Assembly (NCBI GenBank): GCA_050950465.1
Contig: JBMNHQ010000002.1
Coordinates: forward strand, 248,001-312,000
DNA length: 64,000 nucleotides
DNA from: CAZRIZ01 sp050950465
GTDB taxonomy: Bacteria; Patescibacteriota; Saccharimonadia; Saccharimonadales; Saccharimonadaceae
Direction: 5' to 3'
The position numbers and the translations under genes are program-made. Positions within the stretch are counted from its first letter, which is position 1. Every line of letters starts with the position of its first letter. Below the pieces are notes generated by a model. That model saw only the letters and a list, made by a program, of their open reading frames with translations. It was not told the origin of the DNA and ran no database searches. Positions 23,887 through 32,982 of the stretch are shown here, piece by piece.

Positions 23887-24476
23887 TATTTATCACCTTT
23901 CTTGGTTAGCTTTTCAAACGGCATACCAAAAGCAGTTAATAAGGCTTTAGAAGCCTCGGCGCTGCCATTTTTAATTACAAAAGTTACCTGAAGTCCATGT
24001 AGGATTTGAGTTTCTTCGAAAGTTAATTCAGGAAAGACCGATTGCTCCTCTATGCCGATAGAATAGTTGCCGCTTGCATCAAACGAATTGTTGCTAACGC
24101 CACGAAAATCGCGAACGCGTGGCAAAACTACATTAATGAAGCGGTCAAGAAATTCATACATTTGTTGATTGCGAAGTGTGACGCTGGCGCCAATGACATT
24201 TTGTCCAGCGCGAGTTTTAAAGTTTGCGATAGATTTTTTAGCCATTCGATCAATTGGTTTTTGACCAGTAATTTTGGCAAGAGTGTTATTTACGGTCTCG
24301 CGAAACCTCTTGTCGTCTTTTTTCCTACCAATACCAGAAGAAACGACAATCTTGCTCAGCTTTGGTAGCTGATTGCGATTTTTCACTCCAAGCTCTTTTT
24401 CTAGTTTATCGACTAGCTTAGTGTCGTAAAGTGTTTTAAGGCGTGGAGCGTAAACAACGGATTTTTTTGTAGCCAT
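23886..24476 (-). CDS. rplE: 50S ribosomal protein L5
   Basis: 196 residues. Diagnostic blocks are [48 protein letters not shown] and [15 protein letters not shown]. It binds 5S rRNA in the central protuberance. It overlaps rplX and rpsN by one base. Confidence 0.98.
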   Translation of the reverse strand: MATKKSVVYAPRLKTLYDTKLVDKLEKELGVKNRNQLPKLSKIVVSSGIGRKKDDKRFRETVNNTLAKITGQKPIDRMAKKSIANFKTRAGQNVIGASVTLRNQQMYEFLDRFINVVLPRVRDFRGVSNNSFDASGNYSIGIEEQSVFPELTFEETQILHGLQVTFVIKNGSAEASKALLTAFGMPFEKLTKKGDK

Positions 24477-24850
24477 TATTTGGCTCCTTTCTTTTTAATC
24501 TTAGTGGTTGCTTTACTCTTTAATGCCGTTGGCTTAATCACAGCGTTCTTAGCCTGTCGGGCGACTCGGGTTTTCTTACCATCAATTACCTTGTAGCCAA
24601 CACGGCTGGTTTTGCCAGTTTTCTCGTCTACTACAAGAGCAACTTTTGATGTATTAATTGGTACTTGAATGTCACGTTTACCACCTACTGGATTGTAGTG
24701 GCTTTTAGCCACGTGGCGAGTGCGCATACCAATACCGTCGAGCAAAACTTGATTCTTATTAGTTAGAACTTGTGTTACCTGGGCAATTTTACCCTTGTGG
24801 TCACCAGAAATAACTTTTACTATATCACCCTTGATAATTCGTCGTGCCAT
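24476..24850 (-). CDS. rplX: 50S ribosomal protein L24
   Basis: 124 residues. The N-terminal KOW motif reads IKGDIVKVISGDHKGKIAQV, followed by HYNPVGGKRDIQVPINTSKV. A basic C-terminal tail of about 25 residues exceeds the common L24 length. One-base overlaps with rplN and rplE. Confidence 0.97.
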   Translation of the reverse strand: MARRIIKGDIVKVISGDHKGKIAQVTQVLTNKNQVLLDGIGMRTRHVAKSHYNPVGGKRDIQVPINTSKVALVVDEKTGKTSRVGYKVIDGKKTRVARQAKNAVIKPTALKSKATTKIKKKGAK

Positions 24851-25218
24851 TATAGTACCTCCGGTGCTAAGCTGATAATTTTACTGTAGCCGAAGCTGCG
24901 TAATTCGCGTGGTACTGGACCAAAAACGCGAGTACCTCTAAGTTCTTTGCCTTCATCGACAATCACCGCAGCATTCTCATCAAAGCGAATTGTGCTACCG
25001 TCTGGTCGACGAATTTGATCACGAGTGCGAATTATGACTGCCTTGACAACATCTTTCTTTTTAACTTGGCCATTTGGTGTAGCTTCTTTGACTGATGCTA
25101 CAATCATATCGCCAACTCGAGCATAGCGTCGTCTCGAGCCGCCCAGAACCTTGATGCATAAAATCTCTTTAGCACCTGAGTTGTCAGCAACTTTTACGCG
25201 AGACTCTTGTTGAATCAT
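24850..25218 (-). CDS. rplN: 50S ribosomal protein L14
   Basis: 122 residues, exact family length. It begins [20 protein letters not shown], carries [20 protein letters not shown] and ends with [24 protein letters not shown] in part. Located at the L3/L19 cluster and 30S bridge. It overlaps rpsQ by 4 nt. Confidence 0.98.
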   Translation of the reverse strand: MIQQESRVKVADNSGAKEILCIKVLGGSRRRYARVGDMIVASVKEATPNGQVKKKDVVKAVIIRTRDQIRRPDGSTIRFDENAAVIVDEGKELRGTRVFGPVPRELRSFGYSKIISLAPEVL

Positions 25219-25547
25219 TGTTTATTCTCCTTGTTGTCAACCTCTTCATCCTCAGCTACTTCGGGTTCTAGTTCCTCAGCCACCTCATCGCGTACAGTCA
25301 TCTTCTCACGGGCCTGTTCGACGATTTCAACAAGTTCCCAAGTTTTAGTTTTAGAAACTGGTCGAATTTCTCGAATCGTCACCTTATCACCCTCGGCAGC
25401 CTTATTCTCTGGATCATGAGCGGTGTACTTACGCGAAACAGTGTATTGCTTCTTGTAGAGCGGATGAGTTTGGCGACTTTGGACAGTCACGGTAATGGTT
25501 TTGTCGGCTTTGTCGGAAGTAACAATGCCAGTCAATACTAAAGCCAT
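25215..25547 (-). CDS. rpsQ: 30S ribosomal protein S17
   Basis: 110 residues. The OB-fold core is standard: [37 protein letters not shown] and [19 protein letters not shown] Glu/Asp-rich C-terminal tail of about 30 residues is an addition to the usual 80-85 residues. It lies between rpmC and rplN. Confidence 0.97.
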   Translation of the reverse strand: MALVLTGIVTSDKADKTITVTVQSRQTHPLYKKQYTVSRKYTAHDPENKAAEGDKVTIREIRPVSKTKTWELVEIVEQAREKMTVRDEVAEELEPEVAEDEEVDNKENKQ

Positions 25548-25548
25548 T

Positions 25549-25761
25549 TTATTTCTCTCCTTCTTTGTTAATTAGCAGGTTGATTCGAGTGTGAATCTGC
25601 GCAATCTGCTTTTTTAAATTACTAATCTTCTTGAAATTAGCTAGATTGTTATTTACCAATGATTGTTTAGCGTGAAACAGGTCGCTTTTCTTATCAACCA
25701 ACAATTGATTTAGGTCTTCTAAGCTTAGTTTAGCTAGGTTAATTTTATTCTCTTTTGCCAT
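25549..25761 (-). CDS. rpmC: 50S ribosomal protein L29
   Basis: 70 residues, two helices. [20 protein letters not shown] and [17 protein letters not shown] match the L29 pattern. It sits near the tunnel exit. It overlaps rplP by one base. Confidence 0.95.
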   Translation of the reverse strand: MAKENKINLAKLSLEDLNQLLVDKKSDLFHAKQSLVNNNLANFKKISNLKKQIAQIHTRINLLINKEGEK

Positions 25762-26174
25762 TAGACCTCCTCCCGCTTTACAAATTTGGTACGCACTGGT
25801 AGCTTATGGCTAGCTAGGCGCATTGCTTCTTTAGCAGTAGTCTCATCGACACCACGGATTTCAAATAGGATAGTGCCAGGTTTGACAGTTGCAGCAAAGT
25901 ACTCTGGATTACCCTTGCCGCCACCCATTTTGACGTCCTGCGGTTTCTTAGTAACTGGGGTGTGTGGAAAAATTCGGATCCAAATCTGGCCACCGCGTTT
26001 AACATAACGGGTAATCGCTTGGCGAGCAGCTTCAATTTGACGTGAGCTGACGCGTTCGTTATCGAGGCTCATGATGCCATAGTCTCCAAACGCTAAGTAG
26101 TTGCCTGATGTGGCTGGCCCTTCATTGCGTCCTTTGCGAACTTTGCGGAATTTAGTTTTCTTTGGTAGTAACAT
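25761..26174 (-). CDS. rplP: 50S ribosomal protein L16
   Basis: 137 residues. It begins [19 protein letters not shown], continues with [20 protein letters not shown] and has [20 protein letters not shown], all family hallmarks. It helps shape the A site. It follows rpsC by 3 nt. Confidence 0.98.
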   Translation of the reverse strand: MLLPKKTKFRKVRKGRNEGPATSGNYLAFGDYGIMSLDNERVSSRQIEAARQAITRYVKRGGQIWIRIFPHTPVTKKPQDVKMGGGKGNPEYFAATVKPGTILFEIRGVDETTAKEAMRLASHKLPVRTKFVKREEV

Positions 26175-26177
26175 AAC

Positions 26178-26810
26178 TTAATTCCTTTCTCCCTTGTAGA
26201 TCCAAACCTTGACGCCTATAGTACCTTCGGCAGTAAATGCCGTAGCACAGTGGTAATCAACGTTGGCTCTTAGGGTGTGCAGCGGCACAGAGCCTTCAAT
26301 CATCTTTTCACGACGACTCATTTCAGCACCATTTAGACGACCAGCCACTTCAATGCGAACGCCTTTAGCGCCAGCTTGCATGGTGTTTTGCAAAGCCATT
26401 TTCATCGATCGGCGGAAATTAGAGCGACGCTCTAATTGTCGAGCAATTGATTCAGCAACTAATTTGGCTGATAAATCAGGTCGCTTAACTTCTTCAATAT
26501 TAACTTTAGCTGGTAGACCAACGATTTTTTCAATCTCAGCTCTCAGCTCTTGTGCACCCGCGCCACCTTTGCCGATAACTACACCAGCTTTGGCAGTGTA
26601 AATTGTTACAGTGTAGAGATTGTTTGAGCGCTCAGTTTTAATCAGACTGATAGTTGGTCGGGATTTAAACTTTTCCTCGATCAGATTGCGGACGTCGTCG
26701 TCTTCCTTAATAAAACGAGCGTTCTCCTTTTTGCTCATAGTGAACCAACGAGCATCCCAATTGCGATCAGTTTGCAGGCGGAAACTTTTTGGATTAACTT
26801 TCTGGCCCAT
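26178..26810 (-). CDS. rpsC: 30S ribosomal protein S3
   Basis: 210 residues. It begins MGQKVNPKSFRLQTDRNW. The KH domain carries GVVIGKGGAGAQELR (GxxG loop), and the C-terminal domain has MQAGAKGVRIEVAGRLNGAE and ATAFTAEGTIGVKVWIYKG. Usual length. One-base overlap with rplV. Confidence 0.98.
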   Translation of the reverse strand: MGQKVNPKSFRLQTDRNWDARWFTMSKKENARFIKEDDDVRNLIEEKFKSRPTISLIKTERSNNLYTVTIYTAKAGVVIGKGGAGAQELRAEIEKIVGLPAKVNIEEVKRPDLSAKLVAESIARQLERRSNFRRSMKMALQNTMQAGAKGVRIEVAGRLNGAEMSRREKMIEGSVPLHTLRANVDYHCATAFTAEGTIGVKVWIYKGERN

Positions 26811-27217
26811 TACTTAGCCTCCTTTTTCTTAGTCGTAGTTTTAGTGGTAGTTTTGGTTGTCTTCGATTTAGTTTTTTCGACGCCAGATAGTACTACTAAA
26901 ATGTTTGACTCTTTTTTCTTGATTGGCAAAGCTCGACCACGACTGGCTGGTTTGTAGCGCTTAAGACGCTTCCCGGTCGATACTACAACTTTTTCAATCG
27001 CTAATGAATTAATATCTAGGTTGTTATTGTGTAATGCATTAGCCCGAGCTGATTCAAGTGCTTTTTTGACAGGTAAGGCAGCGCGACGTGGAGTGTGATC
27101 TAGAATAACTAGCGCGTCTTCCAGTGCCTGACCCTTAATCAGGCTAGCTATGATTGAAACTTTACGTGGAGCTTGCTGAACACCCTTGGCATAAGCTTTG
27201 ACTTCTACTCGTTTCAT
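26810..27217 (-). CDS. rplV: 50S ribosomal protein L22
   Basis: 135 residues. Recognised by GVQQAPRKVSIIASLIKGQ near the N terminus, HTPRRAALPVKKALESARAN, and the tunnel-loop region with YKPASRGRALPIKKKESNI. A Lys/Thr-rich tail extends the C terminus. One-base overlaps with rpsS and rpsC. Confidence 0.97.
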   Translation of the reverse strand: MKRVEVKAYAKGVQQAPRKVSIIASLIKGQALEDALVILDHTPRRAALPVKKALESARANALHNNNLDINSLAIEKVVVSTGKRLKRYKPASRGRALPIKKKESNILVVLSGVEKTKSKTTKTTTKTTTKKKEAK

Positions 27218-27504
27218 TATGAAGCCGCTCCTTCCTCAGTCTTAGGCGCGTTACCAGCGTGCTTACGGAAAGTTCGAGTTGGTGCAAATTCGCCAAGGCG
27301 GTGACCAATCATGTTTTCTGTAATAAATACTGGAACGTGTTTTCGACCATTGTGTACAGCAATAGTTCGACCAACCATTTCTGGGCTAATCATACTCTCG
27401 CGAGCCCAAGTTTTGATAACAGTACGGTCGTCTGGACCCAAGGCAGCAATTTTTTTCGCTAACTTAAAGTCTACAAACGGACCTTTTTTCGATGAACGAC
27501 TCAT
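27217..27504 (-). CDS. rpsS: 30S ribosomal protein S19
   Basis: 95 residues. It begins [19 protein letters not shown] and contains [40 protein letters not shown] and GEFAPTRTF, the complete S19 signature. It contacts S13 in the head. It follows rplB by 2 nt. Confidence 0.98.
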   Translation of the reverse strand: MSRSSKKGPFVDFKLAKKIAALGPDDRTVIKTWARESMISPEMVGRTIAVHNGRKHVPVFITENMIGHRLGEFAPTRTFRKHAGNAPKTEEGAAS

Positions 27505-27506
27505 AG

Positions 27507-28340
27507 TTACTTCCTCTTACTTTCATGACGACTTTTTACAATCATCCTATTAGTTGATTTATTGCGTCTGGTTTTACGACCAAGTGCCAGTTTACCCCAA
27601 GGTGTGCGTGGTGCTTTGCCAGTACCATGCCTACCCTCACCACCGCCGTGTGGATGGTCAGCCGGGTTCATAACAACACCGCGAACTGTTGGGCGGATGC
27701 CTTGACGGCGTTTGCGTCCAGCTGAGCCGAGCACAACGTTTTGGTGTTGAACATTAGAAACTGTACCGATGCTAGCCATACATTTGACTGGTACCATACG
27801 GACTTCGCCTGATGGCATCTTGATTTGTGCGAGATCGCCCTCTTTGGCCATTAGCTGAGCAGTTGTTCCAGCAGCGCGAATTAGTTGTGCGCCCTTGCCA
27901 GGCACTAACTCGATTGCGTATACGAAGCTACCAACTGGTATGTCTTCTAACGGCATGCGGTTAGATTCCTCAACTTCTATATCAGTGCCAACTTTTATCT
28001 TCTCGCCCTTTTTCATCGCAATATCAGCCAAGATGTAATAGTACTTGCCATCCTGATCTTTGATGCGTGCGATGCGGGCTGATCGATTTGGATCGTATTC
28101 GATTTCTTCAATTGTCGCAACGGTGCCAGCTGGTAATGCGTAACTAACAATGCGATAGTTGCGCTTGGCGCCACCGCCTCGGTGTCGTATGGTGATTTTA
28201 CCAGCGTTATTGCGACCAGCTTTTTGTTTGCGAGGTGCTAAGAGGCTCTTCATCGGCTTCTTAGTAGTTACCTCGGACATGTCTTGTGTAGTCATGTCGC
28301 GACGACCTGGAGTCGTCGGATTGTATTTACGAACAGCCAT
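27507..28340 (-). CDS. rplB: 50S ribosomal protein L2
   Basis: 277 residues. The C-terminal peptidyl-transferase-proximal block [20 protein letters not shown] retains the conserved His in HPHGGGEGR. Earlier blocks are [24 protein letters not shown] and [19 protein letters not shown]. Usual length. It lies between rplW and rpsS. Confidence 0.98.
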   Translation of the reverse strand: MAVRKYNPTTPGRRDMTTQDMSEVTTKKPMKSLLAPRKQKAGRNNAGKITIRHRGGGAKRNYRIVSYALPAGTVATIEEIEYDPNRSARIARIKDQDGKYYYILADIAMKKGEKIKVGTDIEVEESNRMPLEDIPVGSFVYAIELVPGKGAQLIRAAGTTAQLMAKEGDLAQIKMPSGEVRMVPVKCMASIGTVSNVQHQNVVLGSAGRKRRQGIRPTVRGVVMNPADHPHGGGEGRHGTGKAPRTPWGKLALGRKTRRNKSTNRMIVKSRHESKRK

Positions 28341-28663
28341 TACTTCGACTCCTTGTTTTCTTCTTCAGTACCTTGGTTGAAGACTGGGATGGTTTGTCCT
28401 TCAGCCAAGCGAACATAAGCTTTTTTAGTATTACTTTCGTGACGGATGCCTGGATAGGCTCGCTTGCCTTTGTTGAAGCGTTTAGCCTTGCCAGTCTGAA
28501 CTGCAACTTTTATACTCACAACCTTAACGTTATGCGCCATTTCAATTGCTTGAGCAATCATCTGGCGATTAGCATCGATGGGGGCTTCAAAAGTATAAAT
28601 TCCCTGCTGTGCCAACATGTAGGTCTTTTCCGTCAGGCGTGGTTTGACAACTAATCGTTCCAT
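28340..28663 (-). CDS. rplW: 50S ribosomal protein L23
   Basis: 107 residues. VVKPRLTEKTYMLAQQGIYT and the block FNKGKRAYPGIRHESNTKKA match L23, which sits at the tunnel exit and docks trigger factor and SRP. One-base overlaps with rplD and rplB. Confidence 0.96.
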   Translation of the reverse strand: MERLVVKPRLTEKTYMLAQQGIYTFEAPIDANRQMIAQAIEMAHNVKVVSIKVAVQTGKAKRFNKGKRAYPGIRHESNTKKAYVRLAEGQTIPVFNQGTEEENKESK

Positions 28664-29271
28664 TATTTATCCTCCGTTCCAAGCCACTCTTCCATAGCAG
28701 CTAAAGCCTTTTTACTAATCAGAATATGGTCGGCATTTAGGATATTAAAGACGTTTAAGTAAAGTGGCAATGAAACCACTAGGTTTGGTATGTTGTTAGT
28801 AGCGCGACGCACTAAGTCGTCTTTTACACTAACAACCAAGAGAACATTAGCTCCAGATTCGATTTTATTGTCTTTTAGCAGCTTAAGAGCCTCTTTGGTT
28901 TTGCCTTCTGGGCAGCTAAATGTATCAATTAAAGTAATCTTCTTAGCTTGATTTGCTAACGTTAGAGCTTGGCAAACCGCTACGCGCTTGTTTTGCTTAG
29001 TCAGTTTGATTGAGTGATTTTGCTCACCAGTTGGACCAAAAGCCACACCGCCACCGCGCCAAATTGGGTTACGAGTCGAGCCAAATCGAGCTCGTCCAGT
29101 ACCTTTTTGTCGCCATGGTTTGCGGCCACCGCCACGGACCATGCCACGGCTAAGAGTTTTGGCGTTATCCATGCGGGAGTTAGCTAAGTAAGCATCATAA
29201 GCTAATTTCAGCAAAGCGTGATTTTTAACATCGACGTTAAAAATGTCTGCTGGTAGTTTAGTTTCAGCCAT
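28663..29271 (-). CDS. rplD: 50S ribosomal protein L4
   Basis: 202 residues. The tunnel-lining loop reads GRKPWRQKGTGRARFGSTRN followed by PIWRGGGVAFGP, diagnostic for L4. C-terminal NVFNILNADHILISKKAL. One nucleotide separates it from rplC. Confidence 0.97.
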   Translation of the reverse strand: MAETKLPADIFNVDVKNHALLKLAYDAYLANSRMDNAKTLSRGMVRGGGRKPWRQKGTGRARFGSTRNPIWRGGGVAFGPTGEQNHSIKLTKQNKRVAVCQALTLANQAKKITLIDTFSCPEGKTKEALKLLKDNKIESGANVLLVVSVKDDLVRRATNNIPNLVVSLPLYLNVFNILNADHILISKKALAAMEEWLGTEDK

Positions 29272-29272
29272 T

Positions 29273-29887
29273 TTACTTTCCTCCCTTCACGACGACTAAA
29301 CCGCGCTTAGGACCAGGAACTGCTCCCTTGACGCCGATTAAGTTATCTTCTTCGTTTATATAGGCGACAGTCAGGTTTTTGACTGTGACAGTTTCGCCAC
29401 CCATGCGACCAGCCATCTTTTTACCTTTGAAGATTCGCTGTGGATACATCGAGCCGATAGATCCTGGTTTGCGAACATTACCTTGGCCACCATGTGAGGC
29501 AGGTTGTCGTTTAAAATTATGACGCTTGATTGCGCCCGCAAAGCCTTTACCTTTGCTTGTGCCAGTGACGGCTACGATATCACCCAAGGTGAAGTTTGCC
29601 ACTGTCATTGTATCGCCAACTTTTAGGTCAGCTGGAAGCTCATCAACACGAAATTCATGCAGAGCTTTTGGTGTGACCTTGGCTTTGGCGCTATGCCCAG
29701 CTTCGGCCTTGCTCAGGTTCTTACCCTCACCATAACCCAGTTGAACTGCCGTATAGCCGTCGGTTTCGACGGTCTTGACCTGAGTGACAGTCATTGGGCC
29801 GGCTTGGATTAGTGTAACTGGAATAGCTACACCATCGTCGCCGATGATTTGGGTCATACCAATTTTGGTACCGAGAAGTGCTTTCAT
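29273..29887 (-). CDS. rplC: 50S ribosomal protein L3
   Basis: 204 residues. It begins MKALLGTKIGMTQI, with GTSKGKGFAGAIKRHNFKRQ, PASHGGQGNVRKPGSIGSMY and the GKKMAGRMGGE block. It opens the main S10-like unit here because rpsJ, its usual upstream neighbour, is 12 kb away. A leader of about 100 nt and a TTGACT-17-TAAAAT promoter lie upstream. Confidence 0.98.
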   Translation of the reverse strand: MKALLGTKIGMTQIIGDDGVAIPVTLIQAGPMTVTQVKTVETDGYTAVQLGYGEGKNLSKAEAGHSAKAKVTPKALHEFRVDELPADLKVGDTMTVANFTLGDIVAVTGTSKGKGFAGAIKRHNFKRQPASHGGQGNVRKPGSIGSMYPQRIFKGKKMAGRMGGETVTVKNLTVAYINEEDNLIGVKGAVPGPKRGLVVVKGGK

Positions 29888-29992
29888 CCCTTTTCTCCCA
29901 TTTAAAATTCTCGATGAAGTGGCAGTTTCCGTAGGGGGACTTACCCAAACATCAAGAACAGATATTATTACTTAAGTAAAGTTACAAGAGCT

Positions 29993-30021
29993 ATTTTAGA
30001 GTAGTCGCTACGAGAAGTCAA
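29993..30021 (-). promoter_or_regulatory. promoter of the rplC-rpsH operon
   Basis: Minus strand TTGACT (30021-30016), 17-nt spacer, TAAAAT (29998-29993). The resulting leader of about 100 nt before rplC could host translational control. No consensus leader structure is recognised. Confidence 0.75.
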
Positions 30022-30096
30022 GCGGAAAAATCGGTTTTTTATATAACCATCAGACCCTGTCGTTGTTTTGTGCCTGACTCATCTATCTCATAACCC

Positions 30097-30121
30097 GTCA
30101 TTCTGGACTCAATCCAGAATC
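30097..30121 (+). repeat. 25-bp REP-like palindromic repeat, copy 3
   Basis: Starts GTCATTCTGG and ends CCAGAATC, with stem ATTCTGGA/TCCAGAAT. It has the same length and ends as copies 1 and 2 near 5.2 kb. Part of it (GACTCAATC) can also pair with GATTGAGTC at 30131-30139. Confidence 0.8.
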
Positions 30122-30143
30122 TATGTGTTAGATTGAGTCTGCG

Positions 30144-30266
30144 CGGCCTTTGTCTAATTTCTACTTATCAGAGACGCGTCGGCGACGCCCGTCGTTACGG
30201 GGCCGCTCGCACTTAACTCTCGTCGTAACTGCGAGATACTCTGCTAAGTAGAACTTAGACCGGTCG
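30144..30266 (+). repeat. 123-nt structured element, copy A
   Basis: Begins CGGCCTTTG and ends CCGGTCG. An outer stem (30153-30173 with 30239-30259, 19 of 21 paired) encloses two hairpins: CCCG-TCGTTA-CGGG (30188-30201) and TCTCG/CGAGA with TCGTAACT in the loop (30218-30236). Copy B at 55890-56012 has the same length, ends, loops and order with different stem bases. The gap 29888-30334 holds this element, the REP and the rplC leader and promoter, and no gene. Confidence 0.75.
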
Positions 30267-30334
30267 ATGATTTGCGAGACTATTCAATAAAAATATGATC
30301 ATTAACTAAGATAGTTACTAAACACCTCGCCCAC

Positions 30335-30363
30335 TTGACTTTTTATTGCGATTATGATACTAT
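30335..30363 (+). promoter_or_regulatory. promoter of plus-strand unit a
   Basis: TTGACT (30335-30340), 17-nt spacer, TACTAT (30358-30363). Confidence 0.7.
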
Positions 30364-30439
30364 AAAGATTGTAGGTCGCTGGATTGGCGATACTAAGAAT
30401 ATATTACGCCCCGCTATGGGGCGGCTAGGAGGATTTAAA

Positions 30440-30937
30440 ATGAATTATATGCTTTCCAAAGGGTACATTACTCAGGATGACCAAAAACATGTGAGTATTG
30501 AAAGACCTAATAACAGGAGTATGGGGCTCAAACTTCTTAAGGCACCAGAGGAGCTTCTGCCAGAGGCCATGGTTGCGTTTTTGCAGAAACCAAATGTCCT
30601 GTCGGAGTGCGATTTGGCAACTTGCCGAGCTTGGCTCGAGATGGATCAAGACCAACCACTTCAAATATTGAAGGTTACTGGGTCCTACGAAATAGGTAGG
30701 AGCGTCCCTGTGAACGGCCTGACTATTTATGGGGCAAATGAAAGAAAGGACAACAGTGGTAGGGTTAGCTTGTCTATACCTGGTCATCTGTTTGACGCCA
30801 ATTGGCCAAAAACCCCATCTCAAATCAACCCGTGGGGTGGCTATAAATCACGCAAATGCGTTTTTGTGTTTCCCGAAGATGAGGATAGGAGGGACCACTT
30901 GCTCATAGTCTTTCACTTTGAACAAGAGAAGCCCTAA
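30440..30937 (+). CDS. hypothetical accessory protein, plus-strand unit a
   Basis: 165 residues from the ATG at 30440, chosen because GGAGG lies 7 nt upstream; the longer frame would start inside the -35 box. No signal peptide, membrane helix or known motif. The C-terminal end (KCVFVF...HLLIVFHFEQ) looks like a Cys-containing beta hairpin, an ending loosely shared with the products of units b and d. The leader contains GGCGATACTAAG and a CGCCCC/GGGGCG hairpin. Unit d has the same layout with GGCAATACTAAG and a different hairpin. Function unknown. Confidence 0.72.
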   Translation: MNYMLSKGYITQDDQKHVSIERPNNRSMGLKLLKAPEELLPEAMVAFLQKPNVLSECDLATCRAWLEMDQDQPLQILKVTGSYEIGRSVPVNGLTIYGANERKDNSGRVSLSIPGHLFDANWPKTPSQINPWGGYKSRKCVFVFPEDEDRRDHLLIVFHFEQEKP

Positions 30938-30962
30938 AAACAACCATAAGCGATGCACCTTG

Positions 30963-30992
30963 AGCCTTGGCAATTACGTCAGGGCTTTTTTA
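30963..30992 (+). terminator. terminator of unit a
   Basis: Stem AGCCTTG/CAGGGCT (one G-T pair) around a 10-nt loop, then TTTTTTATTT. The loop and tail (GGCAATTAC...TTTTTATTTCC) recur with variation after units b, c and d. Confidence 0.8.
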
Positions 30993-31010
30993 TTTCCCAA
31001 GCTGTACCTA

Positions 31011-31039
31011 TTGTCAAGGCATTATAATTGTGCTCTAAT
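31011..31039 (+). promoter_or_regulatory. promoter of plus-strand unit b
   Basis: TTGTCA (31011-31016), 17-nt spacer, TCTAAT (31034-31039), starting 19 bp after the unit a T run. Confidence 0.65.
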
Positions 31040-31112
31040 TAAGGTATTAGTGTTGTGGGTGGTGATACTACGCACATCTATCATAATTTACAAAAGTAAA
31101 GGAGGGGTAAGT

Positions 31113-31649
31113 ATGAGAACATGGTGGTGTCAATCGTCATTTATCAGGGTTGTCAAACCTTCTTCCGATAGCCCTTTTCCTTATAATGCAGAGCTAGTCT
31201 TGCCAAAAGATTTATATTCTGTATTTAAACTAGGAGACGCGGTTTATACATTAGGACTGAGTGAGCTCTGGTTTCTTTACGAAGATCCTAGAGGTGAGCA
31301 GATCTCTGAAGAGGAGCAAAAAAGCGCAGCTCGCATCATGGGTGTAAAAGATTTCTCAGATTTGCGAAAATTAATTGTTGTTAAATCGGAATTATTACAC
31401 CAATATTTGCGAGATAATAAGCTATCGTGCGCCCCCTGCCCTTCTTTCGTAGAGAAAAATGAGTCTTCGGAGGCGGTTGTAAAGACCTTGATGAGCGACA
31501 GCGGTATTATTTTTGGCTGCAGTGGTAATATTCCGCAATCTATAGATAATGTGAGCGAACTAAGGTTAAGATGTTTTCTCGTATATCGCAAGAGAACCAG
31601 TCATCTGACGGTATATTACAACTTTTCTAAATGGCTGATCTTCAAGTGA
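31113..31649 (+). CDS. hypothetical accessory protein, plus-strand unit b
   Basis: 178 residues from the ATG at 31113 (AAAGGAGGGG 7 nt upstream). The frame stays open upstream into unit a but has no SD there. No membrane segment or recognised domain. The middle is charged and helical (EEEQKSAARIMGVKDF), and the end RCFLVYRKRTSHLTVYYNF resembles the Cys-beta ending of units a and d. It has its own promoter and terminator. Function unknown. Confidence 0.72.
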   Translation: MRTWWCQSSFIRVVKPSSDSPFPYNAELVLPKDLYSVFKLGDAVYTLGLSELWFLYEDPRGEQISEEEQKSAARIMGVKDFSDLRKLIVVKSELLHQYLRDNKLSCAPCPSFVEKNESSEAVVKTLMSDSGIIFGCSGNIPQSIDNVSELRLRCFLVYRKRTSHLTVYYNFSKWLIFK

Positions 31650-31657
31650 GGCCATAG

Positions 31658-31685
31658 GCCCTGGTAGTTATATCAGGGCTCTTTT
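31658..31685 (+). terminator. terminator of unit b
   Basis: Stem GCCCTG/CAGGGC with a 10-nt loop (GTAGTTATAT), then TCTTTTCATTTCC. Confidence 0.8.
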
Positions 31686-31722
31686 CATTTCCTAAAATAG
31701 CAAATATTTTGTGACAATTTGT

Positions 31723-32205
31723 TTATTTAAATAGTTTTTTAACCAAATCATCAAAGCTCTCAATGCCGTCACATTCGGCTTTTTTGCCACTGTCGATGCA
31801 ATAAAAGCGTACGATGGTTTCGGCGTGTTTTTGTTTGTCTCTTTTTATACTGGTCTCTATTTTAGTCAAATCTGATTTTTTATTTATATTACCTCGTGTG
31901 ACATCAATCGCTTTGCCTTCCCCAGCAATCGTCATTTGTGACTTAGTTTTGATGTAAAAATAAGAGCTACTATCTGAAGCCGATACTGGATATATGAGGT
32001 AGTTGTAGCTGGTTGCCGCATCTGGGCCGATAAATTCTTCATGATAAACTAAGGCTGCATAATCATAATCTGGCTTTCTGTAATTATCAGATCTTTCTGT
32101 GTCGTAATTGCTGGGTTTGTTTGTGGTTAGTAGAAATACAACCAAGCCACTAATTAATGTTAATACAGCAGGCGCTATTACGATTTTACTTAAATGTTTT
32201 TTCAC
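31723..32205 (-). CDS. hypothetical membrane-anchored protein
   Basis: 160 residues from a GTG start (32205-32203). A basic start (MKKHLSK) and one helix (about 9-27, VIAPAVLTLISGLVVFLLT) anchor an external domain rich in Tyr/Asp/Ser, with two Cys near the end (CIDSGKKAEC). The SD is weak. It lies antiparallel inside the plus-strand cassette array, between unit b and the remnant of unit c, so it probably inserted there. Function unknown. Confidence 0.68.
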   Translation of the reverse strand: MKKHLSKIVIAPAVLTLISGLVVFLLTTNKPSNYDTERSDNYRKPDYDYAALVYHEEFIGPDAATSYNYLIYPVSASDSSSYFYIKTKSQMTIAGEGKAIDVTRGNINKKSDLTKIETSIKRDKQKHAETIVRFYCIDSGKKAECDGIESFDDLVKKLFK

Positions 32206-32338
32206 TACTTTTCTCTCTCATTTACGCTCGTTATATCATTTATACACCTGTTACTACGTCAGTTCCTGTCTTCAAATGATGTTATGAACTTTGGTGATTA
32301 CACTAGGGCTTCATTTTATTTTCTAAAACCCTCTAGGC

Positions 32339-32367
32339 TTGCGAAAAGCGCTGGGTTGTGCTGTAAT
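32339..32367 (+). promoter_or_regulatory. promoter of plus-strand unit d
   Basis: TTGCGA (32339-32344), 17-nt spacer, TGTAAT (32362-32367). It resembles the unit e promoter base by base in part (TTGCRAAA...GGTT.TGCT.TAAT). Confidence 0.65.
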
Positions 32368-32438
32368 AAAAACGTAGGTTGTCAATATGGCAATACTAAG
32401 TAAGTCACGCAGTGACTAATATCTGAGGAGGGTTTAAA

Positions 32439-32900
32439 ATGAGTAAATCTAATTACGTATCACAAATAGTCCCGGCTATTCATAAATTTGAGTATTTGGG
32501 CGAGAATGCATGTGCGGGTTGTGGTCAAATAGCCTTACCCGACGGACTGGATCTAGAGATGTTAAGATGTTGTGATGTTGTGGTGTATAAGACGCCACCC
32601 CAAGATGGCGTCTCTGAAGAGGTTGTTAATCTTCTTGGAGAGACTCCGACGCAGATGTTGCGCCCAACCATGCGATATGAAATTCCAGATCATTGCCTAT
32701 CGATTGGTAGAACAAACGAGGGTCTTATAAATAGTATAGAGTTAGCTGATGCTGCAAACGGAGAGGAATTCGCCACTTTCTTTCTTCAAGATTTCTATGA
32801 TATGGCTGGTGTGCCCGAACATCCAAGGCGCAATATAGAATGTGTTATTGCTTTTGACCCTGACCAATATCCTTTCCCAGTAATCTTCTTTGCGCCGTAA
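32439..32900 (+). CDS. hypothetical accessory protein, plus-strand unit d
   Basis: 153 residues, ATG preceded by GAGGAGGG at 8 nt. No signal peptide or membrane helix. A CAGCG (CxxC) motif near residue 25, further Cys in MLRCCDVV and a Cys-beta ending (ECVIAFDPDQYPFPVIFF) are the visible features; metal binding is possible but unproven. Its leader shares GTAGGT..GGCAATACTAAG and a hairpin (GTCAC/GTGAC) with unit a. Function unknown. Confidence 0.72.
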   Translation: MSKSNYVSQIVPAIHKFEYLGENACAGCGQIALPDGLDLEMLRCCDVVVYKTPPQDGVSEEVVNLLGETPTQMLRPTMRYEIPDHCLSIGRTNEGLINSIELADAANGEEFATFFLQDFYDMAGVPEHPRRNIECVIAFDPDQYPFPVIFFAP

Positions 32901-32925
32901 GCAGAGAGTCAAAAAACTAAAATTT

Positions 32926-32953
32926 AGAGCCTATTACAAAGGCTCTTTTTTTA
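32926..32953 (+). terminator. terminator of unit d
   Basis: Stem AGAGCC/GGCTCT with loop TATTACAAA, then TTTTTTATTTT. Confidence 0.85.
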
Positions 32954-32982
32954 TTTTCTAAATCCCAGACTAATCGCTAGCC

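Noticed and set aside
29727..29975. Group II intron or CRISPR-like repeats in the ribosomal cluster
   Set aside because: No regularly spaced direct repeats and no intron domain V/VI or maturase; overlapping frames there are shadows of rplC.
30335..30439. Start of the unit a protein at 30335
   Set aside because: That codon is the TTG of the -35 box; a strong SD marks the ATG at 30440.
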